Part shown: positions 54,404-62,401 of the stretch, one piece after another
Layout: each line of letters starts with the position of its first letter
Numbering within the stretch: the stretch's first letter is position 1
Assembly (NCBI GenBank): GCA_910575775.1
Contig: CAJTEY010000007.1
Coordinates: 83,041 to 147,040 of the forward strand
DNA from: Lachnospiraceae bacterium
Lineage (GTDB): Bacteria > Bacillota > Clostridia > Lachnospirales > Lachnospiraceae
Direction of reading: 5' to 3'
Length of the DNA: 64,000 bases
Notes under the pieces: generated by a model
Told to the model about the DNA's origin: nothing
The model's input: the letters and a program-made list of their open reading frames with translations, nothing else
Database searches by the model: none
Translations under genes and position numbers: made by a program

Positions 54404-54825
54404 GCTGCCAATTTACCTCCTGCTAAATAATACATAAATGAGTATCCATTAAACGAACCCATCTTGCATATCTTCGATTGTTTAGGATAGAACACACCAT
54501 TTTTTCGATAAATATTAGGCGTGCATTCATATAGCTGTTTAAAAGCTAATGTGAATGCTTGCTGTGAATCATAATGTGCTTCATAAGCAATTTCAACAAT
54601 GGGCTGCTCTGTTTCTACAAGTTTTTGAGCAGCCAAAGTCAGCCTACGCCCCTGTATGTATTTATAAACCGTACATTTTGTTTCTTCAGTAAAAATTCTG
54701 GCTATATAAAATTTTGAATAATTTAGTGCTTTTGCTATTTTATCAAGCGACAAATCCTCGTTAATGTGCGTTTCTATATAGTCTACTATTTTTTCTACAA
54801 CTGTATTATTGTTCATATATGACAC
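54400..54825 (-). CDS. AraC-family transcriptional regulator, DNA-binding domain only
   Basis: This 141-residue protein consists almost entirely of the two AraC helix-turn-helix motifs ([25 protein letters not shown] and [25 protein letters not shown]), like MarA/SoxS/Rob. It has no ligand domain, but a C-terminal tail of about 30 residues ends in GKLAA. Its stop overlaps the clpP start by four bases, a fixed regulator-protease pair. Confidence 0.9.
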   Translation of the reverse strand: MSYMNNNTVVEKIVDYIETHINEDLSLDKIAKALNYSKFYIARIFTEETKCTVYKYIQGRRLTLAAQKLVETEQPIVEIAYEAHYDSQQAFTLAFKQLYECTPNIYRKNGVFYPKQSKICKMGSFNGYSFMYYLAGGKLAA

Positions 54826-54943
54826 CCCTTTCCCTATTTAACATAACATAACTTTTTAAAATTATCTTAATAGAAATTGCCCTAATTAGAAACCAGAAAA
54901 GCGACAGAATCCTGCCGCCATTTTGTTATGCATAAATAATTTC

Positions 54944-54962
54944 TCCGCAAAATCCCGATTTT
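54944..54962. repeat. Junction motif, copy 1 (TCCGCAAAATCCCGATTTT)
   Basis: First of three near-identical short motifs placed just before successive small genes on the minus strand. Here it precedes a 15-codon reading frame (ATG at 54932). Confidence 0.5.
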
Positions 54963-54982
54963 CCAGTATATCAAATTGAAAT

Positions 54983-55246
54983 TTACAATAATAGTTTATC
55001 TACCTGCCAGATTATTTCTTGCTCAGATATATCATATGGCATTGGGGCAATATCTTCAAAACAGTAATTTGAAGCATAAGAATGATTATCAGTCCACTCT
55101 AATACCCAAAAGTCTGTTAATGTAGATACTTTAAAAAATTCTCCGTTCATTGTCCAACAAATACCTGACGGATATAATTCTAATTGCTTTGCACCAAGTT
55201 CACGGAACCTATTTTCAACAACTGCTTTTAAATCTGCTTTTTTCAT
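54983..55246 (-). CDS. Small hypothetical protein
   Basis: This 87-residue soluble protein starts at 55246 behind GGAAGGTG. It contains CWTMNGEFFKVSTLTDFWVLEW and a Tyr/Ser/Asn-rich middle, then an acidic tail (ISEQEIIWQVDKLLL). It resembles short uncharacterised proteins carried by mobile elements, but the family is not recognised. A junction motif lies just upstream of its ribosome binding site. Confidence 0.6.
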   Translation of the reverse strand: MKKADLKAVVENRFRELGAKQLELYPSGICWTMNGEFFKVSTLTDFWVLEWTDNHSYASNYCFEDIAPMPYDISEQEIIWQVDKLLL

Positions 55247-55257
55247 AAGAAACACCT

Positions 55258-55276
55258 TCCGCAAATCCCGGTTTTT
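55258..55276. repeat. Junction motif, copy 2 (TCCGCAAATCCCGGTTTTT)
   Basis: Second copy, 12 to 30 bases upstream of the start at 55246 and overlapping that gene's Shine-Dalgarno region. Confidence 0.5.
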
Positions 55277-55307
55277 CGCTTCCTACATCTTCCCGACAAA
55301 CTGGAAT

Positions 55308-55556
55308 TTACTTAACAATATGTGCTGTAATAATTGTATAACTATATGAATTGATAGTAATTTTGATATTTTCAACTTCGCAATACCAATTTTTACCCTG
55401 TTTGTATATATTGCAATTTTTATCCAATACCTTATTTTTGCAATACTCAACAACATCTACTGTATCTATTTTTAGGTTTTTTCTAATTCTATCAACTCCC
55501 ATTTCAGTTATATGAATTTTGTCAATATTATCAAGTAATATCTTTTTATCTTCCAT
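55308..55556 (-). CDS. DUF3781 family protein
   Basis: This 82-residue protein has the DUF3781 pattern: ITEMGVDRIRKNLKID near the start, VVEYCKNKV, and GKNWYCEVENIKITINSYSYTIITAH at the end. The function is unknown. A ribosome binding site (AAGGAAG) is separated from the third junction motif by only a few bases. It is AT-rich like its neighbours. Confidence 0.8.
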   Translation of the reverse strand: MEDKKILLDNIDKIHITEMGVDRIRKNLKIDTVDVVEYCKNKVLDKNCNIYKQGKNWYCEVENIKITINSYSYTIITAHIVK

Positions 55557-55565
55557 TCTTCCTTT

Positions 55566-55582
55566 TCCTCAAATCCCGATTT
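55566..55582. repeat. Junction motif, copy 3 (TCCTCAAATCCCGATTT)
   Basis: Third copy, just upstream of the DUF3781 gene and immediately 3' of the alpha/beta hydrolase stop. Confidence 0.5.
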
Positions 55583-55586
55583 ATCT

Positions 55587-56387
55587 CTATAAATACTTTA
55601 AAACTCTTTCATTAAAGTCTTTTGCTTCTTCATAAACTGCGTGTCCATAATCTTCATATAAAAATAATTCACTATTACTAATTCTATCTGCTATTTCTTT
55701 TGAAGAATTTACTCCTACAATACTATCTTGTTTTCCTCCAATTATTAAAGTATGACATTTAATTTTATCTAAATCATCATATACATTATGTGTTAAACAC
55801 GAATTAGCTTGAATAATAAATCTTTTATAATCTTTTGGTTTGCTAACTCTCCATAGAATATTATAATATTTTCTATATTTCTTTAAATGCTTTTCGCTAT
55901 AAGATTTTTCGGCTGTATCTAGGAATATATTTTTAAAATCTTCCTTCTTTGCTAACTGAATCCAGTTTCCAACAACATTATTTATGATTTCATTAGACTT
56001 TGAAGATGTTACTGCTAATACTAATTTATTTACTTTTTCTGGATTGTTAATTGCCATACATTGTGCTATCATTCCACCTTGAGAAACTCCCATTATATCA
56101 GCATTTGATATATTTAATAAATTCATTGCTTCAACTATATCTTGTGCCATATTTCTTGTTGTAAATCCTTTTGCCAGATTATTTCTTCTGCTAAACACAT
56201 ACACTGAATATTCTTTTGCAAATTGTCTATACATAAATGCAAGTGAAATAGCCATACCTTTAACAGTTCTTAATCCATCTCCTAGTCCTGGTATTATAAT
56301 TAAATTTTTATTTCCTACACCAAAACTTACATAATCCATATTACTTTGTTCTATTTTTATATTATTGTTTTTTGCATTATAAAACAT
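55587..56387 (-). CDS. Alpha/beta hydrolase
   Basis: This 266-residue enzyme has the nucleophile elbow GVSQGGM (Ser about 101), an oxyanion loop after IIPGLGDG, a late-strand Asp in GGKQDSIVGV and the catalytic His in YGHAVYEEA. Substrate cannot be told. Composition is strongly AT-rich (many Asn and Lys codons), unlike the left part of the window, which suggests transfer from a low-GC host. Confidence 0.88.
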   Translation of the reverse strand: MFYNAKNNNIKIEQSNMDYVSFGVGNKNLIIIPGLGDGLRTVKGMAISLAFMYRQFAKEYSVYVFSRRNNLAKGFTTRNMAQDIVEAMNLLNISNADIMGVSQGGMIAQCMAINNPEKVNKLVLAVTSSKSNEIINNVVGNWIQLAKKEDFKNIFLDTAEKSYSEKHLKKYRKYYNILWRVSKPKDYKRFIIQANSCLTHNVYDDLDKIKCHTLIIGGKQDSIVGVNSSKEIADRISNSELFLYEDYGHAVYEEAKDFNERVLKYL

Positions 56388-56402
56388 TACTTCAACTCAC
56401 TT

Positions 56403-56513
56403 TCAAATTTTCATACTTATTGTTAAATATCCAACAGTAACTATAATTGCTATTATCCAATTCACCGTTCCTTTTTTATCCATTCCTCTAAAATAAATCT
56501 TGATTTGGTTCAT
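56403..56513 (-). CDS. Possible 36-residue membrane peptide
   Basis: ATG at 56513 opens a 36-codon frame (MNQIKIYFRGMDKKGTVNW followed by IIAIIVTVGYLTISMKI) ending 15 bases before the hydrolase. It has a basic N-terminus and one hydrophobic helix. The ribosome binding site is weak (GGA close to the ATG), so translation is uncertain. Confidence 0.4.
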   Translation of the reverse strand: MNQIKIYFRGMDKKGTVNWIIAIIVTVGYLTISMKI

Positions 56514-56543
56514 TTCCGATCACTTTTTTCTCCAATAAAAATA

Positions 56544-57815
56544 TCATCCCATTTTGTGGACTGCAAGTTTAATTGTTACACAAGCTCCACCGGGAGCAAT
56601 ATTTGAAAGTTCTAAACTTCCGCCGTGTTTCTGGCTAAGGACACGGCTTGTAGCCAATCCCAGACCCATATGCTCTCCCGTTTTATCCTCAGAATAAAGA
56701 AAGGTGTTCTTTTTACGAAGCATTGCCCATGAAAAGCCACTGCCATCGTCTGATATGGTTATCATAAGCATACCATCGGTAAGAGAGTACGCAAAATTCA
56801 CCTTGCTTTTGGCATATCGAATGGCATTAGAAAAGATATTCTCGACAATACGGTAAAAGATCTGCTCGTCTAATTTCACCTGACATTCGGATATGGTGGA
56901 ATGGTATGCAATCTCCAGGCTATGTTGTTTGGCAAAAACCGAAAGACTTTCCGTAGCTCTTCTTAAAAAGTCCGGTAATTGAACTACGGAATACTTTGTT
57001 TCCGTTTCTTCAATCGCATTCAGGTCACGAATATAATCTGTATAATGTTCAAGTCGTTTTGCCGTTACCGCAAGGTTAGACAGTGTATGCCGCAATTCTT
57101 CGTCATTCAGATTTCCATCTGCCAGGCATTGCTGCATATATTCCACATATCCCTCGACAATCGCAATGGGATTTCTGAGGTCATGTGCCACTGATGCCTG
57201 CAGGATTCTGCGCTGCTCAATCATGTTCCATAGCTGACGGTTGTTATCATAAAGCGCCTGCCGCATTTCTTCAAAAGCGGTGCAGAGCCTTCCTAATTCA
57301 TCATTCCTGTTATAATCAACCGTAAAATCAAGGTCTTGCTCCCGAATATGTTTTGTCGCATCGGCAAGAACCTGAATGGGCGGTGACAGTTCTTTCCTGT
57401 AAAACCACCATGCGCACAGCATGATGCCTGCAATGGAATAGAAAAAAGGAAACAGCACCATAGAAATGCCTGCCATTCTGTATACAAACTTTTGCTTTGA
57501 ACGAAGCGCCGCGAAGCCGGACTCGATTTTCTCTATTATGAATTCCGTATTCTCCAGAGCTACATCCACTCCGGTAGGAACGAGCATATTCACCTGGGCA
57601 GGCTCGTCAAGGATAACCCTCTGCCCTCCCTCTAATACGCTCCCGTCCGCTGTGACCGTCCGGGTATTCAGCCAGACTTCCTGAGAATCGGGAAGTATCA
57701 CTTTCTGTATACGGTAGCATCCATAAATCGTCAGGACAGATGCCGCAAAAACAAGAAACATTGTAGCAGCTACCGCACAGATAAAAGCTCTTTTCATTGA
57801 TCCGGGTTTCCTCAT
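56544..57815 (-). CDS. Sensor histidine kinase of the ABC system
   Basis: This 423-residue kinase starts at 57815, sharing ATGA with the stop of the response regulator gene. It has a first membrane helix near 10-30, an extracellular domain of about 85 residues, a second helix near 115-140, HAMP (ELSPPIQVLADATKHI), phosphoacceptor His in SVAHDLRNPIAIVEGY and ATPase boxes (NIFSNAIRYA, DDGSGFSW, MGLGLATSRVL). The small extracellular domain with a short GVDVALENT motif suggests sensing of a ligand at the membrane, perhaps a peptide exported or removed by the ABC system. Confidence 0.92.
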   Translation of the reverse strand: MRKPGSMKRAFICAVAATMFLVFAASVLTIYGCYRIQKVILPDSQEVWLNTRTVTADGSVLEGGQRVILDEPAQVNMLVPTGVDVALENTEFIIEKIESGFAALRSKQKFVYRMAGISMVLFPFFYSIAGIMLCAWWFYRKELSPPIQVLADATKHIREQDLDFTVDYNRNDELGRLCTAFEEMRQALYDNNRQLWNMIEQRRILQASVAHDLRNPIAIVEGYVEYMQQCLADGNLNDEELRHTLSNLAVTAKRLEHYTDYIRDLNAIEETETKYSVVQLPDFLRRATESLSVFAKQHSLEIAYHSTISECQVKLDEQIFYRIVENIFSNAIRYAKSKVNFAYSLTDGMLMITISDDGSGFSWAMLRKKNTFLYSEDKTGEHMGLGLATSRVLSQKHGGSLELSNIAPGGACVTIKLAVHKMG

Positions 57816-58486
57816 TTTTTCCATCTGTAACCCATCCCCCAAACTGTTTCGATATATTCCCTGCCCGTAGCTTCCTTCAGTTTATTCCTGATCTTTCGGA
57901 TATGCTCTTTTATGACTCCACTATCTCCTTCGGCATTCAGCCCCCACACGGCTTCATAGATCCGCTCCCTGTCGAATATCTGATTGGCGTTACGCATCAG
58001 GAACTCCACAATGTCAAACTCACGGTTTGACAGGTTCAGCGGCTTTTCCCCATAAAAACAAGTACGTTCCGCAAGATTTACGATCAAGCCTTGGGAAGAT
58101 ACGATTTTAGGCGCACACTTGCTTCGTTCATCCCTTCGCAGGTGAGCCGCCACTCTTGCCGTCAACTCTTTCAGGCTGAACGGCTTGGTTATGTAATCAT
58201 CACCGCCGGCCTGCAAGCCGATTATTTTGTCCTGTTCCGTAATCCGGGCTGTCAGAAACAAAATGGGGCAGACGACATTCTGGCGGATCATTTTACATAA
58301 CTCCAATCCGTCTATTTCCGGCATATTGATGTCAAGCAGAATCAAATCCGGATAGACATTCAGCATGGATATTGTCTGCTGTGCATTTTCCGCTACAAAA
58401 GCCTCATATCCACACTTCTGTAAGTGACTTGACAATAACTCTGTCAGCATTTTTTCATCATCAACAATGAGTATTTTGTATGCCAT
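57812..58486 (-). CDS. OmpR-family response regulator of the ABC system
   Basis: This 224-residue regulator has a receiver domain (ILIVDDE, LILLDINMPE, FLTAR, KPFSL) and an OmpR winged helix (LSNREFDIVEFLMRNANQIFDRERIYEAVWG, IRKIRNKLKEATGREYIETVWGMGYRW). GAGGAGG before the ATG at 58486 fixes the start. Its own promoter carries the same 18-bp operator as the ABC operon, so autoregulation and control of that operon are inferred. Confidence 0.93.
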   Translation of the reverse strand: MAYKILIVDDEKMLTELLSSHLQKCGYEAFVAENAQQTISMLNVYPDLILLDINMPEIDGLELCKMIRQNVVCPILFLTARITEQDKIIGLQAGGDDYITKPFSLKELTARVAAHLRRDERSKCAPKIVSSQGLIVNLAERTCFYGEKPLNLSNREFDIVEFLMRNANQIFDRERIYEAVWGLNAEGDSGVIKEHIRKIRNKLKEATGREYIETVWGMGYRWKK

Positions 58487-58507
58487 AGTAACCTCCTCTC
58501 CCAGAAT

Positions 58508-58539
58508 ATGATACTGCAAATAAGTCAAAAAGTGGTCAA
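58508..58539 (-). promoter_or_regulatory. Promoter and operator of the two-component system
   Basis: On the minus strand TTGACCACTTTTTGACTT (58539-58522) is followed after 8 bases by TATCAT (58513-58508). This matches the ABC operon operator at 16 of 18 positions with identical spacing to the -10 box. Confidence 0.75.
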
Positions 58540-58795
58540 TTTCCTGCTTTTCAGAGCGTTCTCAACCGCTTTTTTATGACAGCGCTTGAATTTGTCGCGC
58601 CTGATATTGCGTCTACATCTAGTATAACATGGCAATGTGGAGAGCGTATGAAATTCTATGTTCTTATCTGAAACTTTTGAACGGTTCCACATACAGCATA
58701 CTTTTCGGCAGCCATTTCCAATAATATGGTTTGCGGCATGGAGCAACTTTATCGGAGGTAACAGGGAGGCTATGTCCTGCGTGTAGTGTCGTTCT

Positions 58796-58914
58796 TTATG
58801 AGAGGGTGGCATTAAACAGGTTGCGGAACGGAGTAAAATCGTTGTCGCCTTTTGTGCTGTCTACTCCGTCATTGATTGCAATATATCTCACGCCACGTTG
58901 TTCTAGTGCCTGCT
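58796..58914 (-). pseudogene. Large serine recombinase remnant
   Basis: The minus strand reads QALEQRGVRYIAINDGVDS, then GDNDFTPFRNLFN, and stops. This is the catalytic-domain segment of TnpX/TndX-type large serine recombinases. The rest is gone. It overlaps the 3' end of the anti-sigma gene in another frame, marking an old insertion or excision boundary. Confidence 0.75.
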
Positions 58915-59823
58915 GATAACGGAATAGTCATCTGTATATTCCTCTGTCCGATAATCATTAATGAAAATCTGATATGGCTTGTCTAAAGAAATCCAGATTT
59001 CAAAATCTCTGCTTTCAAAGTCGCCGTCGGTAATCAATTGGTCATTAAATGTCCAAAATGTTGCGTTTTCACCAATTACGGATTGAACAGAATAACAGAT
59101 CCCCTCTACCCCATTTACGGTTTCAATCCCACCGTTATAACTCAATGCGTCCTTGGTTCTGTCCAGTTCTGTAAGATGATTGTAAATTTCATTCTCCAAT
59201 TCTATCAGTTTTTCGTTGTGGTAATGCTTCCAATTATATACCTCTCGCTGGTCAAAATCCGGACAGGCAAGATACGCTGTTTTACCTTTCATATTGGGAA
59301 CTGATATGTTAAACTCTTTTTTCTCCGATTGAAAAGGCAATGTTTCGGCTCCATATACAAACACATTTACAGCGTTGCTGTTTTCTTCACTCTGTTTCCA
59401 AACCACGCGGCTGACCCGGCAGGAAGCAAAATTCACTGTACCACTTATTTCAAGACAATTTGTTTCTTCATTGTATGAAAGATCATCTACACTCATTGCG
59501 TGAGTAGATACAGGAACGCCGATTACAAAGACTCTTACAAAAACGGATAGTAAAAGAAATACCAGCAACCCTGTAGTGATTCCAACGGCAATTTTCAACT
59601 TTCTGGTATGTTGCCGCAATTTTTTAAATCCGTCAAGTGCAATTTGTTCTTTTGTTTCCATTCCAGTATTCAATTCTTCTTTCATTTCCAGATAGCCTCT
59701 ATTACATTTTTCACATTCTTCTAAATGCCCTTTTACTACATTTTCACTTGCTTCACTTAATACTCCGTCAATATATCCTGGAAGCAGATCCTTGATTATA
59801 TCGCAGGAATAATTTTTATTCAT
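58903..59823 (-). CDS. Anti-sigma factor-like zf-HC2 membrane protein
   Basis: This 306-residue protein has an N-terminal zinc-binding anti-sigma domain (CDIIKDLLPGYIDGVLSE, HLEECEKC), one membrane helix at about 77-100 and an extracellular domain of about 200 residues of unknown fold. The C-terminal codons meet the recombinase scar, so the true end may be altered. It overlaps the ECF sigma gene by 8 bases, which fits a sigma/anti-sigma pair. Confidence 0.85.
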   Translation of the reverse strand: MNKNYSCDIIKDLLPGYIDGVLSEASENVVKGHLEECEKCNRGYLEMKEELNTGMETKEQIALDGFKKLRQHTRKLKIAVGITTGLLVFLLLSVFVRVFVIGVPVSTHAMSVDDLSYNEETNCLEISGTVNFASCRVSRVVWKQSEENSNAVNVFVYGAETLPFQSEKKEFNISVPNMKGKTAYLACPDFDQREVYNWKHYHNEKLIELENEIYNHLTELDRTKDALSYNGGIETVNGVEGICYSVQSVIGENATFWTFNDQLITDGDFESRDFEIWISLDKPYQIFINDYRTEEYTDDYSVISRH

Positions 59824-60325
59824 GTGCCTTCAACTCCTTTTTGATTTTCTGTTTTGCTCGATAAAAAACCGTCCTACTCCAATTTTCACTCTTTCCTAAA
59901 ATTGCTCCTATTTCACGAAAAGAAAGTTCGCCCGTAATTCGATATAAAATAACTTCCCGTTCCAACTCTGGCAAATGATGGATTGCCTGATAAAGCTCTA
60001 TTTTATTTTCCTGATTCAGTACGCTGGTCTCTCCGTTCGGTGAAGAATCATCCGATAAATAATCTGCCAATTCTACCATTTCCGTACGCTTCTTTTTTCG
60101 AAGCTCCTGGTATAAAACATGTTTCGCTATCTGGCAAAGCCATACAGATAATTTACAAGAGCCGTTATAACGTGAAATGGAGCCTACCGCCCGTAAAAAT
60201 GTTTCCTGCATTAGTTCTTGAGACCATTCTACATCCTTCGTATAGGAATATATAAAACGGTAAACTAAACTCGCATACTCTTGATAAACCGAATCCATGT
60301 CTATATTTTCACTAGAATTCTCCAC
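59816..60325 (-). CDS. ECF-type RNA polymerase sigma factor
   Basis: This 169-residue sigma factor has region 2 (YQEYASLVYRFIYSYTKD, QELMQETFLRAV) and region 4 (LPELEREVILYRITGELSFREIGAILGKSENWSRTVFYRAKQKI). GTG at 60325 is the start, with AGGAGGTG 5 bases upstream. Codon and base use is AT-rich. It is expected to be held inactive by the downstream membrane anti-sigma protein. Target promoters are unknown. Confidence 0.92.
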   Translation of the reverse strand: MENSSENIDMDSVYQEYASLVYRFIYSYTKDVEWSQELMQETFLRAVGSISRYNGSCKLSVWLCQIAKHVLYQELRKKKRTEMVELADYLSDDSSPNGETSVLNQENKIELYQAIHHLPELEREVILYRITGELSFREIGAILGKSENWSRTVFYRAKQKIKKELKAHE

Positions 60326-60892
60326 TTTTTCACCTCCTCGTAAGTAAATTTTTAAGTTATACAGGATATTTGCTATAACTTATCTCTTATATCACATAAT
60401 AACGGTGTTTGTTACAACATAACGCAATTTTTTCAAAATTATTACTATTTTACTAAAGTATACATATTGCCATAAATTTTCTCTGAAATCTGCGGAATAA
60501 TGCGGTGGCTGTCCACTAAATTATTATGTTACTTTATCGTACATGAGCATTACATCCGCGCCTATAACACCGGATACCACGCCGGCATCGGGAGCTTCTG
60601 ATTATATTGTAAAAGCATTCCGTTATTACTTGGAGAATAACGCTTACGAAAACAATGAGAGGCAACAAGCACTCTCTATAAAAAATATATCCCGAAAATT
60701 AACCCTTCACACTTGGAATGGAATTATTGTCTATCCGAAGCAGTAATATCGCTTTTACAATGGGTGCAACCGATCCTCTATTGGAAAGAGCCGACAATTA
60801 TGAGGGCGAAATCGAAATTTACTAAACAATCATCTACAGATTTTAGCGGAAATATCTCGAAACATTTCACATTCAATGGTATTATAACAATA
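60326..60892. other. Gene-poor AT-rich region
   Basis: About 570 bases with no supported gene. It holds the sigma factor promoter region near 60340-60480. Short open stretches on the plus strand (from 60543) lack a ribosome binding site and any recognised pattern. Confidence 0.5.
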
Positions 60893-60999
60893 CAAAAGGA
60901 AAGCACCCACTCCAAAGTGGATGCTCCGAGTTTAGATCAAAGAATGTCCTTACGGACACCGCCTATCCTGTTGGCAGACAGGATAGGCATTTTTATTTT
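60893..60999 (+). ncRNA. Candidate antitoxin RNA, convergent to the toxin gene
   Basis: A -10-like TATTAT or TATAAC near 60880-60888 (no clear -35) is followed by a hairpin (GCACCCACT/AGTGGATGC, one mismatch, 60903-60924), a free central stretch and a strong terminator. The 3' end overlaps the toxin gene. The arrangement matches the convergent RNAs of Fst/Hol_Tox type I loci. It is a prediction from structure only. Confidence 0.5.
60961..60999. terminator. Shared bidirectional terminator of the toxin-antitoxin locus
   Basis: GCCTATCCTG/CAGGATAGGC is a perfect 10-bp stem with an 8-base loop followed by ATTTTTATTTT. It ends the plus-strand RNA and, being palindromic, can end the toxin mRNA as well. 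Confidence 0.85.
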
Positions 61000-61112
61000 C
61001 GCTTGTTGTTTCTCTTATCAAGAAAGGCAGGCAACGCAACAATTAAGCTACCAAAGGATATCAGCAATGCTAATATTCCAATGAAAATCGAAATGATTTC
61101 AAAAGCTGTCAT
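60993..61112 (-). CDS. Holin-like (Hol_Tox) small membrane toxin
   Basis: This 39-residue protein (MTAFEIISIFIGILALLISF, then GSLIVALPAFLDKRNNKRK) has one membrane helix and a basic tail, as in the putative holin-like toxins of type I toxin-antitoxin loci. GGGAGGTG lies 8 bases before the ATG. A perfect hairpin AACGTAC-TAT-GTACGTT (61131-61147) lies just 5' of the ribosome binding site and could limit translation. The gene ends inside the terminator shared with the convergent RNA. Overproduction of such peptides depolarises membranes in studied relatives. Confidence 0.75.
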   Translation of the reverse strand: MTAFEIISIFIGILALLISFGSLIVALPAFLDKRNNKRK

Positions 61113-61212
61113 CGGCGCCACCTCCCTTCCAACGTACTATGTACGTTTTGTATTACCGGCACGCCGGTTTTCATAAACTCGGGAGGCTACCACCCTGTCA
61201 TGGGTACTTTCC

Positions 61213-61378
61213 CTAGTGCTCCATTTACCAATTAACTATCCTTTTTTGCTTGCCAGCATTCCCTTCTACTGCGTTGTTTTCGGTCAACGATGCCACCGCA
61301 TCGCCTCCCTCAAACGCCTTGTATAAGGAAATTCTGGACTTCGCAAAAAGTGTATGCAATTGGAAAATGGAGCACTAG
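61213..61378. repeat. Pair of 21-bp inverted repeats enclosing about 120 bases
   Basis: CTAGTGCTCCATTTACCAATT (61213-61233) is repeated in inverse orientation at 61358-61378 with one mismatch. Between them on the minus strand lies only a short frame. The form is that of a MITE-like element or the 5' untranslated region of the toxin mRNA folding on itself. Confidence 0.6.
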
Positions 61379-61450
61379 TCGGTATTTAACATATAAAACA
61401 CGTCACATGCAACACCAAATCACTCCACCCATCGCTTATTCTAAGCTAAT

Positions 61451-62221
61451 TTAAAGTTTTCTTGCCTTGATACAAAACGAAATAGGCAGCATTTTAGCTT
61501 TCTTTGTTTTAGGATCAACATCTCCTGTAGCATTTAATGATTTATTATCTGACGCTTCCACTAACTGCTCTACTACAAATCCTGCTTTTGCCAATGCATT
61601 AATATATGTTGACATCTTTCTGTTACATAAAATAATTTCACTATCATGCACAGGCATTTTGAAGTATGATTCGTCATAGTAACTCTTCATCATTACCAAC
61701 TTCTCATCTTCAAAAACATCTTTACGTTCGTCACATGACCATGCTATACAGTAATTCAATGTATGATGCCAACTAAATATAAAAATGCCATCCTTTTTCA
61801 AGTAAGAAGCAATCTTATCAAATGTTCCCTGTAAATCGGTTGTCCAACCAATGCCGTAAATGGAATATACATAATCAAAATACCCTTTAGGCACTTCAAG
61901 TTCATCCTCCATCTTTGAACACAATAACCTTGCCGAATATCCACTGTCACTTAAAAGTTTTGCTGCATTATCAAGCTGCTTTTGGGACAGATCAACTCCC
62001 CATAACTCCCCTGCACCTTTTTCAGCATTATACTTCAATGAATGTCCACTGCCACAGCATATCTCCAGCATTTTCTTTCCCGCAACATCACTGAATAAAT
62101 GTAAATCATCTTCTGTTGGAAATCGTACCCCATACACCGGAAGTGCCGTTGTTCCAAACCACAAATCAGCATGGTCATTCCAATATGTTTTATTACTCTC
62201 AATTATCTCATCACGTTTCAT
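61451..62221 (-). CDS. Class I SAM-dependent methyltransferase
   Basis: This 256-residue enzyme has motif I MLEICCGSGHSLKYNA, the acidic end of the second strand (LWGVDLS) and motif IV-like FDYVYSIYGIGW. A C-terminal insertion (residues 155-215) may form the substrate lid. The substrate is not apparent. It resembles stand-alone methyltransferases of the UbiE type found on resistance islands. It lies in the AT-rich accessory region and appears monocistronic. Confidence 0.88.
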   Translation of the reverse strand: MKRDEIIESNKTYWNDHADLWFGTTALPVYGVRFPTEDDLHLFSDVAGKKMLEICCGSGHSLKYNAEKGAGELWGVDLSQKQLDNAAKLLSDSGYSARLLCSKMEDELEVPKGYFDYVYSIYGIGWTTDLQGTFDKIASYLKKDGIFIFSWHHTLNYCIAWSCDERKDVFEDEKLVMMKSYYDESYFKMPVHDSEIILCNRKMSTYINALAKAGFVVEQLVEASDNKSLNATGDVDPKTKKAKMLPISFCIKARKL

Positions 62222-62401
62222 ATATTCCCCCTAAACAATTGCCACTCTTTTTATAAATAGAGCCATTTTAGAGTCAACAGGCATAAAACAATCCCGGAAA
62301 CGCCCATTTATCAGCATTTCCGAAATTTTATCCGTTACTCGAACGCCCTACAACTATAACATAATTATTAAGCTCCCCATTCAAAATAGCACCTCTCTAA
62401 T

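Noticed and set aside
54944..55582. Short repeats as a CRISPR array
   Set aside because: Only three copies, spaced by genes of about 300 bases, with no cas genes.
58621..58629. Extended -10 (TGTTATACT) upstream of the two-component system
   Set aside because: It is 130 bases from the start and lacks a -35. The operator-linked -10 at 58508-58513 matches the ABC operon and is preferred.
60543..60746. 67-codon open frame on the plus strand
   Set aside because: No ribosome binding site, unusual Thr/Pro/Ala-rich start then low-complexity sequence, and no family resemblance.
60841..60960. Possible tail of an IS3-type transposase (WYYNNTKG-like)
   Set aside because: Only a few residues match and the frame is broken. 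The structured RNA and terminator explain the sequence better.
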